This document shows positions 23,447-35,164 of a stretch of 64,000 nt of DNA, one piece after another. Every line of letters begins with the position of its first letter. Position 1 is the first letter of the stretch. The notes beneath the pieces are model-generated. The model did no database searches and was not told the origin of the DNA. It was given only the letters and a program-made list of their open reading frames with translations. Origin of the DNA: Tetrapyrgos nigripes (Eukaryota > Basidiomycota > Agaricomycetes > Agaricales > Campanellaceae); contig JAACJM010000131.1 in NCBI GenBank assembly GCA_013368315.1, positions 62,001-126,000 on the forward strand, in the 5' to 3' direction. A program made the position numbers and the translations under genes.

Positions 23447-24660
23447 TACGGCCACGTACAAGTCATGCCTGAAAATGCATGACTGAAACGCGCTTCCCGA
23501 CACGTTCCTCGAATAAGTAGTTACCAGGCCCATAATAATATTATCAGGTAACGAAGGACAAGCGTTGACGTAGTATCTAAGAGAAGAAGAACGCATCAGA
23601 AAGGTCTTGGACGAAAATCTGTCTCTCCATACATAAAATATTGAGGTGACAAGAACCTCTCCCCAAAGCGGCTTCAGTCAGTATTGCTGCTTGGTGGCTG
23701 TAGGCACAGCTCTAATCAGGGCACAACTGGAGTTGCAAGTCATATCCTGCCGACAAAAACGGCCCTGTATCGCAGTGCGATTTCAAGTCGAACGGGTGAG
23801 TGGGATGTCTTTGCCTTGACTTTAAGCTTTTTTTATTATTACCATTATCGCCTCCAAACTCAACCAAGAGCCTCTGTTCACCAGTGATGAAGAATTCAGC
23901 ACATATGACTGTCTCCACCGTTAACGACGACGGTTACATTAGCCGGAAGAGCTCTAGGGACTTCAGTCCTCAGATCGTCCACTCCTTCAATAGTGTTGGT
24001 GACACCGGCGGCATCAACAGTCGTGATCGCAATGTTTTGACCAAAGTCACACTCGGAATTGACAACTGAGAAAATCCCAGAGGGGAATTTGACTTGAGAA
24101 AAGTCGCGTTTCGTCGCTGATGTAGGCCATTGTTGTGAGACATCGAGACGCCAGAACACGCCCAAATCGATGTCGCCGTTCACAGTACGATGATATATGA
24201 GAGGCTGGATGCTGTCGTCGCATTTGTAGATGGCACTGGTGGAATCATCTCCTGTACGTCTACAATGACAGCGTTGAGTGAAGAGCTTCATCCTTTAGCT
24301 GAGATAGTCATCCTCACCTGTAGCCAACGGTTGTAGGAAGAGGGGGCCCGTCATTGCAGACACTGTTGATGTGACCAGAGAAAAGTGCCTGCCACCTCCC
24401 GTTGTCACAGTCTTCGTCCTCGCAAAACTCAAAACCGTTAATTGGTGTCTGAAAATTCAATTGAAACCACTGTGCAACACTTCAAGGTCAGGCAAAACCC
24501 AGACATACTGGGTTCTCGACCGCGTACTGCATACTAAAGAAATCTGACTGTTCTTGTCTTCGAGATGGAGCGGCAGCGACGAGGCTGGTGAGTGCAACTA
24601 TGATCAGAGGTAAGAGGTTCCTCATTATGCGAGATGATACTTACTTGACGAGGAAATCGT
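23447..24660. repeat. 1.2-kb segmental duplication, copy 1 (partner 27845-29065)
   Basis: Direct repeat of 27845-29065, including the whole secreted-protein gene and its 3' flank (e.g. ACCAGGCCCATAATAATATT, ACAAGAACCTCTCCCCAAA in both). Identity is high throughout. Further downstream, 24936-25230 and 29509-29790 also correspond (ACAAAAGACAAGTAGAGTCT), so the original duplicated unit was probably over 2 kb. Confidence 0.85.
23712..24625 (-). pseudogene. Small secreted protein, frameshifted copy
   Basis: Near-identical sister of the gene at 28113-29026. ATG 24625 opens a signal peptide (MRNLLPLIIVALTSLVAAAP), and exons continue TPINGFEFCEDEDCDNG, HINSVCNDG, RTGDDSTSAIYKCDD, and IAITTVDAAGVTNTIEG. 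After VVVNGGDSH the sister reads AEFFITGEQ, whereas here four extra bases (CATATGTGCTG against CATGCTG, near 23905) shift the frame to MC-stop. The lost C-terminus is still readable in the next frame. The product, if made, would lack about 40 residues. Function unknown; small size, signal peptide and cysteines fit a small secreted protein. Confidence 0.6.
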
Positions 24661-24935
24661 TCATTTATATGTGACTAGGCATCAAAGCCTGGGAGTACGC
24701 CGCCTATAGCACCTCGGTCTGTGGATCAGCATGTGCCATGAGGATCGGTAACCAAGGGTAATCAGTGCTGAAGCATTCCAATTCTTGGCAGTCCTTGGAG
24801 GTCCTTGGCCTTCTCAAGTAAAGTTAATTTTGGGCCCCGGCCCACTGGCGTTTCGCTCGCGTCTTCAAACGAGCATTTATTAGGGGTTTACATAATTAGC
24901 AGACCCAGCAACAATATTAATTTCACTTGAATGTG

Positions 24936-25290
24936 TGCGGATATGATGCCGTTCGAAACAAAAGACAAGTAGAGTCTCGATGAGTGCATGCAAGATGTTG
25001 GATACTCGATCACGGTCAGGAAAGGACCGAGACCGTTAAATTGATTCTAAGGAATAGCAAGCCATTGAGTAACAGGACTGAAAGGTCAAGGAAAGGCCAA
25101 GCATACTGTGTTTTCAACCTCGGAGTCAAATTCAAAAAAAATCTGACTCTTCTTGTCTTCGAGATGGACTGCGGTGAGTGCGACTTTAACCTGACGAGGA
25201 AATCGTCGACTAACCGGAAGTACACTTCCCAGCATACTTATTGTAACATGCTGTGCGACAAGAGCAAAGACAAGGACGAAATCCCTGACT
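24936..25290 (-). pseudogene. Relic of the small secreted protein family (N-terminal part)
   Basis: The stretch TCTTGTCTTCGAGATGGA and nearby bases match the signal-peptide exon region of the two secreted-protein genes, and the flank matches 29509-29790. It lacks a continuous frame, has an A-run insertion and no downstream exons. It is a truncated copy. The 3' part (25209-25280) repeats a motif also found at 23359 (GTAACATGCTNTGCGACAAG). Confidence 0.5.
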
Positions 25291-25459
25291 CTCTTTAGCG
25301 TTTTTACTGATCACGATAAGATTGTACCCCGTGATTGTTTGCCTTATATGGTTTATCAGTTTTCGCTTACCTGAAATGTTTTTACGCTATGGCGTGTTCT
25401 TACTCTCTGTTATTCTCGTCATCCCTCCTAGGGCGTACCAGTGTTAACTCTCGTTCCTA

Positions 25460-25920
25460 GTACCTGTCGCTGTATACAGTGGCCCGCACCGACAGTCTAT
25501 CCGGAACCCTAGAAAATCTTGGAGAATAACGAAGACTCCTCGAGGATGATGTCGGTGAGATTGATGATGCAAATGAAGGAGAAGTAGAACCGGAGGAGGC
25601 CGAAGTAATAAATGGCTTGCGTTTGCGAGGCATCGGACCTATAGGGCCTAGAGTCGCAAGAAGATTAGGGGCAAAAAGGTGTGTGTACCGATTTTTCTGG
25701 ACACAGGCGAAAATAGCGATCTGAGTTAGTCGTTGAAGACAATGCTGTGTTCGACTTATGTCTTTGGTTGATGTCCCGCAGGCACCAGAGCCAATGGATC
25801 ACCTACTAGGACACCTTCCCCGAGTGCTTCAGACTCCAGAGTACCACCTCTGAGGGAATCGCGTTCAGGACAATCGGCTTACTCTTCAACTCTTTTTCAT
25901 TCCCAGTTCTGTGTGTATGT
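25460..25920 (+). pseudogene. Broken gene with acidic and Gly/Arg exon, family not recognised
   Basis: A frame without a start codon reads ARTDSLSGTLENLGE, then an in-frame TAA near 25526-25530, then RRLLEDDVGEIDDANEGEVE and INGLRLRGIGPIGPRVARRL up to a GT donor near 25678. After an intron ending CCCGCAG (25783) the next exon reads TRANGSPTRTPSPSASDSRV and runs to a donor at about 25920. Codon use and clean splice sites argue that this was coding; the stop inside the first exon argues that it is now broken or misassembled. A possible later exon around 26055-26130 (FPDTLLEAAVQMILIASVSQ) may belong to it. No function is assigned. Confidence 0.35.
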
Positions 25921-26268
25921 AAGTCCTGATGGATCATTTTTTGAGTATGTTTTGATGAAATCGGTTTTGCTGTTTACATAGTTCCTTACCTTGGCGTCAC
26001 GTCCAGGTACTTAGGAGTGCTTAGCGCCCTTAAACTGCTCGTTTTCAATTGCAGATTTCCTGATACGCTTCTAGAAGCTGCTGTACAAATGATACTGATA
26101 GCATCTGTCTCTCAACTTATCCTCTGTCTTCAGGTTTTCAACCGCGCTGGTTGGGTTTGCTGCCGGCCTGCACCGTCAAAGATGGCCCTGGCTCGCACAG
26201 CAAAGCGTTTCTCATAAAAAGGAATACTGAAGGCGAAAGCAGATAACTCAGTCCAGCGCTGATAAACG

Positions 26269-27027
26269 ATGTTGTTGAAGACACTTTTCCTCTCAGTAAG
26301 TCGTCCATTTTACATGGCAATTATTGCTATGTGCTCAGACTTCATCTCCTTAGATCATTCTGTCCTCCATTGCCTCTGGACTGAGTGCTCCAGCTGAGGA
26401 TCACAACATTACCCTCGCATCCAAAGCTACCAACATCCACCCGGTCAGCGTCGTAGGCAACATCGTTTCCATTCAGATAAATACGAGTGATACTTGAATC
26501 TTCTTTGAGCCAACATCCAAAGGAGGTATCGAACAACTCTGTGTTAATGGTCCTTTCGACCTCGGTTCAACGTTTTGTGATATCACACTTGTCCCAGCTT
26601 CAGAAGTACTGAGCGGGACACCATTTGCTGTCGTGAATTCTTTGGTCACTCCGAATGTCTACACTGAGGTGAGTCTGTCATGATTACCTATGTTCTTGTA
26701 TGATTCACTCCCAGTACTGACTCATCTGCACTTGCTTCCTATCCACAGTTCCGCCTATACTACCTCTCCAAAACTCTTGTTCTCTCAGAACTCATCTGGA
26801 CCCCAGCCACCAACATCCGTTTCGGAGCTAATTGTGCTGATTGTCTTACCCAATATGGCTTCCAAGTCGAGCCTTCGAGTGTCCAATCTCTTTACGCTAT
26901 GATCAATCCATCCAGCCTCACCAGCTATGTCAGAGTTGGGTTTATTAGTCCTGGTTCCCCCAATACGATTTCCGAGGCAATTTTGAATAAAAATACTAAC
27001 AAATGGACTTTGTCGACTCTGCTCTGA
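26269..27027 (+). CDS. Small secreted protein, function unknown
   Basis: ATG 26269 gives MLLKTLFLS, and an intron (26296-26353) joins IILSSIASGLSAPAED, together a good signal peptide with an APA cleavage region. The mature part includes GGIEQLCVNGPFDLGSTFCD, LVPASEVLSGTPFAVVN, an intron after NVYTE, then IRFGANCADCLTQYGFQVE and a C-terminus NKNTNKWTLSTLL before TGA 27025-27027. If the second exon is read straight through, a TGA interrupts it after QINTSDT. A 56-nt GT-AG intron (GTAGGC...TTTGAG, about 26450-26505) removes the stop in phase 0 and has normal fungal size. So either that intron is used or the gene is a pseudogene. Four cysteines suggest two disulfides. Confidence 0.55.
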
Positions 27028-27844
27028 TGGTCACGGTTCTCATTCATGTTATGAACGAAATTTCGGGTAGTATGTACATACACCGAAGTACGTGGCTTGA
27101 ACCTGAACTTGCTCGCTACATAGTATTGTCCTCTCCAACACTTTTTGAGCATTGCTCGCTTTCAATGCCAGAAACCTCGTCGATAATACCTGAAAGTCAC
27201 ACTGTCCAGTGTTCATCGTGGGATCGTGCGGTTCGTCATCTTCACAAGTGTTACATACCTTGCTGTGTGCTTACTTTCGCTTTTGACCCCGGAAATCCCC
27301 AAATCTTTGTACAGCGGTGACAATCCATTTTAGTTTACCGAAAACGTTTCCGGAGAAGCTGGGACCAAGAACTGATACACTGGTGGTCCGGGAGGCAATC
27401 CGATGTAGGCTCATGTAGCTACTGTATGTACTAGGTACATCATCGTCCCAGAATCAACTACTTCCAGGAAGGACGAGCTCCCAGTCCGTTTAAACTGCTA
27501 TAGATCCATCTGGTCATGGCAACCACCAAGAATTACATCTAATAAATACTGGTACGATACGCTCATCTACATCGATATTAGAAGGACTCGGTAGTGGTCC
27601 GAGAGTGCCTGTTGGCCGACACGCAAATGCAGTGTACCGTATGAGATGAAACTTGAAGCCTACTGGCCGATAAGTAAATTGAAATAAAAAATGAATATTT
27701 TTGGGCACACTGCGTGATCCAGAGCGAACTGGTTGAAGGGCATTCGAGTAAGCAGCGGATTCTGGACTTCTCTCCACTGGGAGAGTCAGAGAAGGCGAGC
27801 GCAAGGCGCGAAGTGCTAAGGATTGTGACTGTCGTCAGAGGGTT
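27028..27844. other. Intergenic, no supported gene
   Basis: Several short open frames occur but none carries splice structure, a signal peptide or a motif. Confidence 0.5.
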
Positions 27845-29065
27845 TGACACGGTCACGTACGAGTCATGCCAGAAAGTGCATGACTGAAACACGCGTCCCG
27901 ACGCGTTCCTCGAATAAGTAGTCACCAGGCCCATAATAATATTATCAGGTAACGAAGGACAAGTGTTGACGTAGTGTCTAAGAGAAGAAGATCGCAACAG
28001 AAAGGTCTTGAACGAACATCTGTCTCTCGATAGATAAAATAACGAAGTGACAAGAACCTCTCCCCAAAACAGCTTCAGTCAGTATGGCTGCCCAGTGGCT
28101 GTACACGCAGCTCTAATCAGGGCACAACTGGAGTTGCAGGTCATATCCTGCCGACAAGGATGGTCCTATATCGCAGCGCGATTTCAAGGCGAACGGGTGA
28201 GTGGGATGTGTTTGCCTTGATTTTAAGCATCCACTGCTTACCATTATCGCCTCCAAACTCAACCAAGAGCCTCTGCTCACCAGTGATGAAGAATTCAGCA
28301 TGACTGTCTCCACCGTTAACGACGACGGTCACGTTAGCCGGAAGAGCTTTAGGGACTTCAGTCCTCAGATCGTCCACCCCTTCAATAGTGTTGGTGACAC
28401 CGGCGGCATCAATAGTCGTGATCGTAATGTTTTGACCAAAGTCACACTCGGAGTTGATAACTGAGAAAGTCCCAGAGGGGAATTTGACTTGAGAAAAGTC
28501 GCGTTTCGTCGCTGATGTAGGCCATTGTTGTGAGACATCGAGACGCCAGAACACGCCCAAGTCGATGTCGCCGTTCACAGTACGATGATATATGAGAGGC
28601 TGGATGCTGTCGTCGCATTTGTAGATGGCACTGGTGGAATCATCTCCTGTACGTCTACAATGATAGCGTTGAGTGAAGAGCTTCATCCTTTAGCTGAGAT
28701 AGTCATCCTCACCTGTAGCCAACGGTTGTAGGAAGAGGAAGGCCGGGAATATCATTGCAGACACTGTTGATGTGACCAGAGAAAAGTGCCTTCCACGTCC
28801 CGTTATCACAGTCTTCGTCCTCGCAAAACTCAAAACCGTTAATTGGTGTCTGAAGATTCAGTTGAAACCACTGTGCAAAACTTCAAGGTCAAGCAAAAGT
28901 CAAACATACTGGGTTCTCGACCGCGTACTCCGTGCTAAAGAAATCAGACTGTTCTTGTCTTCGAGATGGAGCGGCAGCGACAAGGTTGGTGAGTGCAACT
29001 ATGACCAGAGGTAAGAGGTTCTTCATTGTGGGAGATAATGCTTATCTGACGAGGAAATCGTTCAT
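27845..29065. repeat. 1.2-kb segmental duplication, copy 2 (partner 23447-24660)
   Basis: Direct repeat partner containing the intact secreted-protein gene. It differs from copy 1 by scattered substitutions and by small indels, including the 4-bp difference that breaks the frame in copy 1. Confidence 0.85.
28113..29026 (-). CDS. Small secreted cysteine-containing protein
   Basis: ATG 29026 opens a signal peptide (MKNLLPLVIVALTNLVAAAP) followed by a possible Arg-Arg processing site (SRRQEQ). Exon 2 reads WFQLNLQTPINGFEFCEDED and HINSVCNDIPGLPLP; exon 3 reads RTGDDSTSAIYKCDDSIQPL, GVFWRLDVSQQWP, SECDFGQNITITTIDAAG, VVVNGGDSHAEFFITGEQ and LVEFGGDNG. A final intron (GTAAGC...GGCAG) joins YDLQLQLCPD and TAG 28113-28115. 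About 210 aa with six or so cysteines. I do not recognise the family; the fold looks beta-rich. A duplicated, decaying gene family of this type is often effector-like or surface-related, but that is only a possibility. Confidence 0.65.
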
Positions 29066-29508
29066 TTATATGTGACTGGGCGTCAAAGCCTGGGAGTACG
29101 CGTACGCCATCTGATTTTATAGCACTACATACCTCGGTCTGGAAGATATCAGCATCAAGAGTCGAGAGATTTATCCTCCTCCGGTATTGATACATAGCCC
29201 GACAGCAGCCGACTATCAAATTCTTTCAAATTTCTAGATGTATGAAGCGTTCGTGCCGTTCTCACACACCCCTTTCTACCGCCGCGTCGACAACAAGAAG
29301 GCCAGCAAACAGAGCACTCTTCCCAGCGCCCCACCGTGAGCCCATACAATGACACGAATGAAATATGTCTGTACTAGTACTGAAACATAGCTAGCGGTAA
29401 ATTCGGCTCCAAAATTCCAATACTTGCTCTTATATATACCATCCTATCATCATTATTGTGTCTGATATCAGTGCAAAGAGCACTCGCGTTTGATTAGCAG
29501 ACCCAGCC

Positions 29509-30040
29509 ACATGGGCGGATATGACGTCGTTCGAAACAAAAGACAAGTAGAGTCTTGATGAGTGCATGCAAGATGTTGGATACTCGGTCACGGTCAGGAA
29601 AGGGCTGAGACCGTTAAATGATTCTAAGGAGTAGCAAGCCATTGATTGAGCAACAGAACTGAAAGGCCAAGGAAAGACCAAACATACTGTTTTTTCAACC
29701 TCGGAGTGAAATTCAAAAAATCTAATTCTTCTTGTCTTCAAGATGAGCCGCCGGCGACGATGCCGGTGAGCAATGCGACTGTAACCTGACGAGGAAGTCG
29801 TTGGTCGGTTCATACATGACGACCAGCACCGCGGCCTTTGTTTCTCAGTAACAAACATCTCAACCCTCTCCTATGCGTTCACAATAGCCGAGACACGGAA
29901 AAGAAGAGCTTCAGGGAGATCCATCTGCAGAACATCTGTACCGTTGACGGTCTGTGGTGCACCATTAGCGTCCATAGTGGTAATTGATACAGCTACGATT
30001 GCACTCGATAGTTTTCACAAGGTGACCACAGGTGACCACA
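29509..30040 (-). pseudogene. Further relics of the small secreted protein family
   Basis: Two pieces. 29509-29860 matches the N-terminal flank (TCTTGTCTTCAAGATG...) but has no intact frame. 29880-30010 on - reads AIVAVSITTMDANGAPQTVN then LQMDLPEALLFRVSAIVNA, aligning with IAITTVDAAGVTNTIEGVDD and TEVPRALPANVTVVVNG in the intact protein. These pieces are in the wrong order for one gene, so at least two old copies contributed. 30041-30855 holds nothing I can support. Confidence 0.45.
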
Positions 30041-30855
30041 TGAACTTTGAAGATATTGCTCCATTTCATATGATACAGAGTGACGGGTTTTGAAACGTTT
30101 GATGGAAACGAGGAAAGACCATGCCGAGGGTTTTTAGAAGTTACTTGGAAGTAAAATATGATTATCCCGATTTTCCGGCAGGGTTGACGCTGGCCCTCTG
30201 AGACTGATGTGTATATGTTTCTGTTCGAACCATGTGCTCACATCTCGACATGGACAAGTTGAAGGAAGAAGAGGATGAGGGATGAAGGGAAGAATTCGAG
30301 AAGATCGTGAGCGTTGCAGATCAACCGCGTCAGTCAGTGTTACGTACATGCAACTCTGTGTTTCTCCTTCCAGCCTCCTGCTCCTCCTGGCCACCAATAC
30401 CGCCTTGCATCTTCATCTAAAAATCCCAGATGACTACCCCGATAACTTTTCAAGCTGCAAAGAAGCCGCACTACCAAGCTAGATCGCCAGATTTAGGTCA
30501 AAGGTTTTTTCGCTTCTGGTCAAGACCCAAGTTTCAAACGCCACACTGGAGCAGGGATTGAGTTCTCATGGACGCAATGACGACTAGGAGGCATATTGCA
30601 ATTAGCTGGCTGTACAGAGCTGGAAGTTGCTCAAAGCCGTCCTTCAAGGCGTCCGTCACAGTTAGTGAGTTTTTCCTATGGCGCCGTCTTCGGTCGCAGG
30701 TGGAACTGATATCCTTTAGTGTCTTTCCAGTCCTGCGATCGATTGCGCCCGTTCTTCCGGAGAAAGTACAAAAGCCCTTCCTTCAGGAATGTACAATCCA
30801 TCGACAACCGTCCTATCTTTTCATTCCCTTTAATTTCTCAACGACTGCATCTCCC

Positions 30856-32883
30856 ATGAAACCTCCACCTTCCTTCTTTTTCCTTGCTCTCCTATCAGCT
30901 CCTTTCGTTTCCGCTCAACTTACATGCAAATGCCAGCCCGGCCAGTCATGTTTCCCAACCGCCGAAGTATGGACCGAATTCCAGTCCAAACTTTCCACCC
31001 CAGAAACCCTGATCAAAGGTCAACGGCCCATGGGTGCCGTTTGTTATCCAAACGATCCTCTTTACAACCAGAACGCTTGTCAGGCGCTCAATTCCAGCAT
31101 TAATGGATTCAACCATGTTTTCATGTCTTCTCAGATCAACGCGACCAACTGGCTTAATTTCGACTCGATTGTCACGCCAGCAGGAAATATGATTGGATGC
31201 CCTTACTTTCCTCGTACGCAAAACTCGGTCTGTAACCAAGGCCGTGTTCCTCCATACGCTGTCAACGTCTCTTCAGTCCAAGATATCGTTGAATCTGTCA
31301 GGTTCGCTTCTCAACATAATTTGAGACTCGTTGTGAAGAATACTGGGTACGTGAACTATCCATTCTTCTTCAAGCTATTTGGGTTCTGACTGTCATGTGT
31401 TTGAAGGCACGAGGGAATTGGCCGCCCTTTTGGTGTCGGAGCTCTGGAAATATATACTCACAACCTCAAAGACTTGACCGTTCACGACAGCTTTATCCCG
31501 CGCGGTGCCCCGCCCGGTACCACAGGAGTACCCGCCATGACCGTGAGCGCAGGTGTTGACTGGAATCAGGCTTACAATGCCGCGAGCGCCGCCGATCGTA
31601 CTATCGTCGGTGGTCTGTCTCCTGTGGGTACCGTCGGAACTGCAGGTTGGAATATGGGCACCGGCCATAGTATGCTTTCGCCTTCATTTGGTCTCGGTGT
31701 CGATAACAGTCTCGAGTTCACTGTTGTCCTCCCGAATGCGTCGGTGGTCACCGTGAATGAGTATCTTACTCCTGATTTGTTTTGGGCTGTAAGTTGCCAT
31801 CCTTGTCTACGTCTTCCTTTCGAAACTGAATGAAGTATCCGTTTCTTTAGATCCGTGGTGGAGGTGGTCCCTCCTTCGGCATCGCTGTGAACATCACTAT
31901 GAAGACTCATGAGCCCCAGAGATACACTGGTTCCTTCTTTGTCAGCTATTGCGACTCGGACCAATCCTACCTCTCTCTTCTTTCTACATGGATGAAATAC
32001 CATAATCCTCTGTCTGATGCTGGTTGGACTGGTATTTGGCGTAAGTTTTCCTTTCAACTTGCTTTTAACTCCAGCTGAGTATCCTCATTCTCTAAACCCA
32101 GCCCTTGGGAACCGCTCTCTATCTTTAACCTTCGGCGCCGCAAATATTCCTCCCAGTCCCCAGGCTAGCCAGCTTATGGACGCGTTCATCGCAGAAGCCA
32201 AAAACATGACCGGCGTCAACGTTGCGTTGTCCGAATACCACAGCTACAACTCTTTCGCAGAGTTTGCCCATGACAATTTGGTGGACCCGAACACAATCAT
32301 TGGGTTCAACTCGACGGCTGTCATCCCAGGTTTCGTTCAGAGTGCCACCTCGTCTTGGTTACTGCCTCGAGAAGTAACTGCTCCGGAGAATGCTGAGAGG
32401 ATGGCTAGAGCATTGGCTAATATAAAAGCTGTTGCCGTTCCTTTGTGAGTATCTGAGTATCTTCCCCCTGGTAGATCGTTGGATTTAACTCTAGTTCTTC
32501 CACCCAGCCTCGTCGGCGGCGGCGTCGTGGACGACGTCTCCAAGAGCACTACCTCGGCTGCCAACCCCGCCTGGAGACACACTATTACCGATATGACCAT
32601 TCAAGCAGGTGGACCCGTGTCCATCAACACCAATCTTCTTCGTCAGATTGTTCATCAGGATATAGCGCCTTTCCGAGCGATGGCTCCTCCTCCTTATGGG
32701 GGTATGTACCTCAATGAGGCGGATATCCTTGAACAGGATTGGCAAGCTGCTCAGTGGGGTGAACAGTATCCAAGACTTTTGGCGATTAAGAGGGAGATTG
32801 ATCCGCAGGAGTTGTTGGTGGTTAGGATGGGTGTTGGGTCGGAGGGGTGGGATGATGAAATTATTTGTAAGATGCATCACTAA
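30856..32883 (+). CDS. Secreted FAD-linked oxidase, VAO/berberine-bridge type
   Basis: Extracellular flavoprotein oxidising an unknown substrate (sugars, alcohols or secondary metabolites in this family). Five exons (30856-31346, 31407-31788, 31851-32040, 32102-32444, 32508-32883) give 593 aa. The signal peptide is MKPPPSFFFLALLSAPFVSA. The FAD-binding PCMH domain covers about residues 120-300: VPPYAVNVSSVQDIVESVRF, KNTGHEGIGR (His expected to bind FAD 8-alpha) and GTGHSMLSPSFGLGVDN. The second flavin-linking Cys of bicovalent members is absent: the position reads VGGLSPVGTVG. The C-terminal BBE segment is complete, with GGMYLNEADILEQDWQAAQWG and KREIDPQELLVVRMGVGSE. Several NxS/T sites fit secretion. 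Confidence 0.9.
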
Positions 32884-33019
32884 TGCTGCGGCCACTTTTT
32901 GAAGTGGTAGTAGATATACATATATTATTTATCGTAATGTAAAGGTACTAGTTTAATCTATGCTAGTAAAGTGTGTTGGTCCGGAACCGAGTCAAGAGTC
33001 AGAAAAGTATGTCGGTTGC

Positions 33020-34626
33020 CTAACATCGGACGTCTACGGTACCGTTGACTGAATCTGTCGCAGGGGTAGCGGTAGTACTACTGCCCACATAGCCTGAGTC
33101 TCCGATACTTCGCACCACACTGAAACTATCAACACGCAAGGAGTTCGGCACCATGCTGCTGATGACGCTGTCAGGAGCATTGGAATTACTAGCAGCTTCT
33201 AATTCCAATGACGGTATTACATTAACGTTTTCCACTGCGATTCCAAGTCCAGTTCGAACGATGATAGATGTTGGTGCGATACCCTGTTAAGTAGCAGCGG
33301 AACGATATGGATGAGTGGAAGGTTGGTGAGAACGTGTCTAGCATGAAACAATAACGACACAGAAAATTTAAAGAATGAAGACTCACAACAACCTGCGTCA
33401 GGATAGAGAACCGGGTATGAAACTCAATACCAGTATCACTGTTCAGAATTAGCTCGAGAATAAGAGCGAGAGGGTAAATTAAGCCTGATTCGATGCTGTT
33501 GGAATCAAGGCGCATTTGGGTCAACGCAGCAACGCAAAAGAGTGGATTAGCCAGACTAGAGCCACTTACATAATGTGTATCGTCATCAAGTATCTCTTGT
33601 TCACCGCAGACCCCAAGTAACCGACAACCTCTCGTCGAAGCCACCATATGCGACCGGCTAAGAAATAAGTATTATTAGTTATTCGTTTTGTGAAAGAAAA
33701 GCCAGCAACTCACCTATCAGAAGAGTGAGGAGTACGTTTGTTGCAATGTTCAAGCTAAAGAATGCAAACATTACGTATCCTCCAAAGGCTGCGGACGCTG
33801 AATCGCCAGAACCGGTATATTTGCCTGTTGCATTCGATATTACTGCCGCTATTGCGAGGGCTGCGTCGGAGTAGGTCAAGAGTGGTATAGAGTGGCCCAA
33901 CGAATGCATACCATTATTGATGACGGCCATAATTGTTGGAACAACGAGGACTGCTGGTTTATGATTCCATACGACAAAGCATCGGTGTAGCTGGAAGGCG
34001 CAGTAAGTCGCTAAAAGACTAGCGCAGTCTTCTGCAAGGTGTTACGCACAAGAACCATGTCACCCATAGCACTAGAAACAAATTCCCGTGTGCATATCAG
34101 CGATTCAGTCTGTCGGTTTAGGCCAAGAAAACTCACTTCGATAGGATAAACAAGCCTCGTATAGTCGATCTGACAAGACAGACAAGGCTCAGAAGATAAG
34201 TTCCCCGAGTTCCTCACGTCACCACTCACTGCAAAATCGACCTCAGCGAGACATCATCGCGAAGACCCAATTCGATGAGTAGCGAATGCAAATCGGTTAT
34301 GGTGTACAGTATCGTTTGCGTTGTAGCAAGCAAAAACAAGATGGACATCGAGACCAGATAAAACACCACATATCTGCGTTGTCTTTGAACCAAAATGTAG
34401 ACACAAGTGCTGAATAGGAGGAGATATGCGCCTGAATGGGATGCACGAAGCGATGATGAGTTATGCGTCCGCCGTCCGGTAACACTTGCTGAGGCGTACC
34501 ATAAAGTAGATAATTGACCTAAATTGTCCAGGAAGTTTGTTGAGCACTGCTGGTAGGCAAACCATCTGATTTGTGACGCACCGCAAGACTGGCAAGGGAC
34601 TGGGTCACCACCTCTTCTGTATCCAT
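33020..34626 (-). CDS. 7-TM integral membrane protein, Agaricomycete family
   Basis: Multi-pass membrane protein of unknown function, in a family very common in mushroom genomes. I chose ATG 34626 because MDTEEVVTQSLASLA joins by GT-AG introns to VNYLLYGAYLLLFSTCVYIL. Following segments: YVVFYLVSMSILFLLATTQT, FILSNAMGDMVL, LHRCFVVWNHKPAVLVVPTI, FGGYVMFAFFSLNIATNVLL, AGRIWWLRREV, KRYLMTIHIIIESGLIYPLA and VGIAPTSIIVRTGLGI. The pattern GD....R.FVVWN, GRIWW, ESGLIY and GIAPT..IVR is the family signature. The C-terminal ~75 residues are polar and cytoplasmic. At least eight short introns. Distant resemblance to fungal GPCRs is topological only. 34627-35164 has no supported gene. Confidence 0.8.
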
Positions 34627-35164
34627 GGGGTGTGTGTCTGGAGTGGGCTAAAACATCGCTATGTTCATGTCAACCCCACTGCGTATCATATACATACGCT
34701 TTACCCCGTCGGGCATCCTCGGCGTATGGTAGCGGTGGGACGTGTTCAAATTGAATCGTCAAAATTTGGTATTGGTATTTTTAAAAAGTTTGACAAGATT
34801 TGCTGCGGGTAATCGGATTTCCCTGCATAGCAGTGATGGCCGTCTGCCTGTGTAGCGAATGGAAAGTGCCAGAGGGTAAAGAGACAGAGAGAGAGCAAGT
34901 GTTGGGTGGAGTAATCTACCGACCCATGCTTAGTCTGCTAAGCTGAACAAAGCAATGTACAAAAAAGCTGAAACGAAGGAGAAAGGCTACTGGTACTGAT
35001 TATGACATGCGAATGCAGAATGTACAGGAAAGTTTTACATAAAATAGACACACGCTGAGATGAGTATACAATGCGTGAAGTGGAGATAGATTTAACTATA
35101 GATATGCAGAGGAAACCCAAACCCAAACAAAAACCCCGGTGGTGCAAGTCAACGTCGTTGATAA

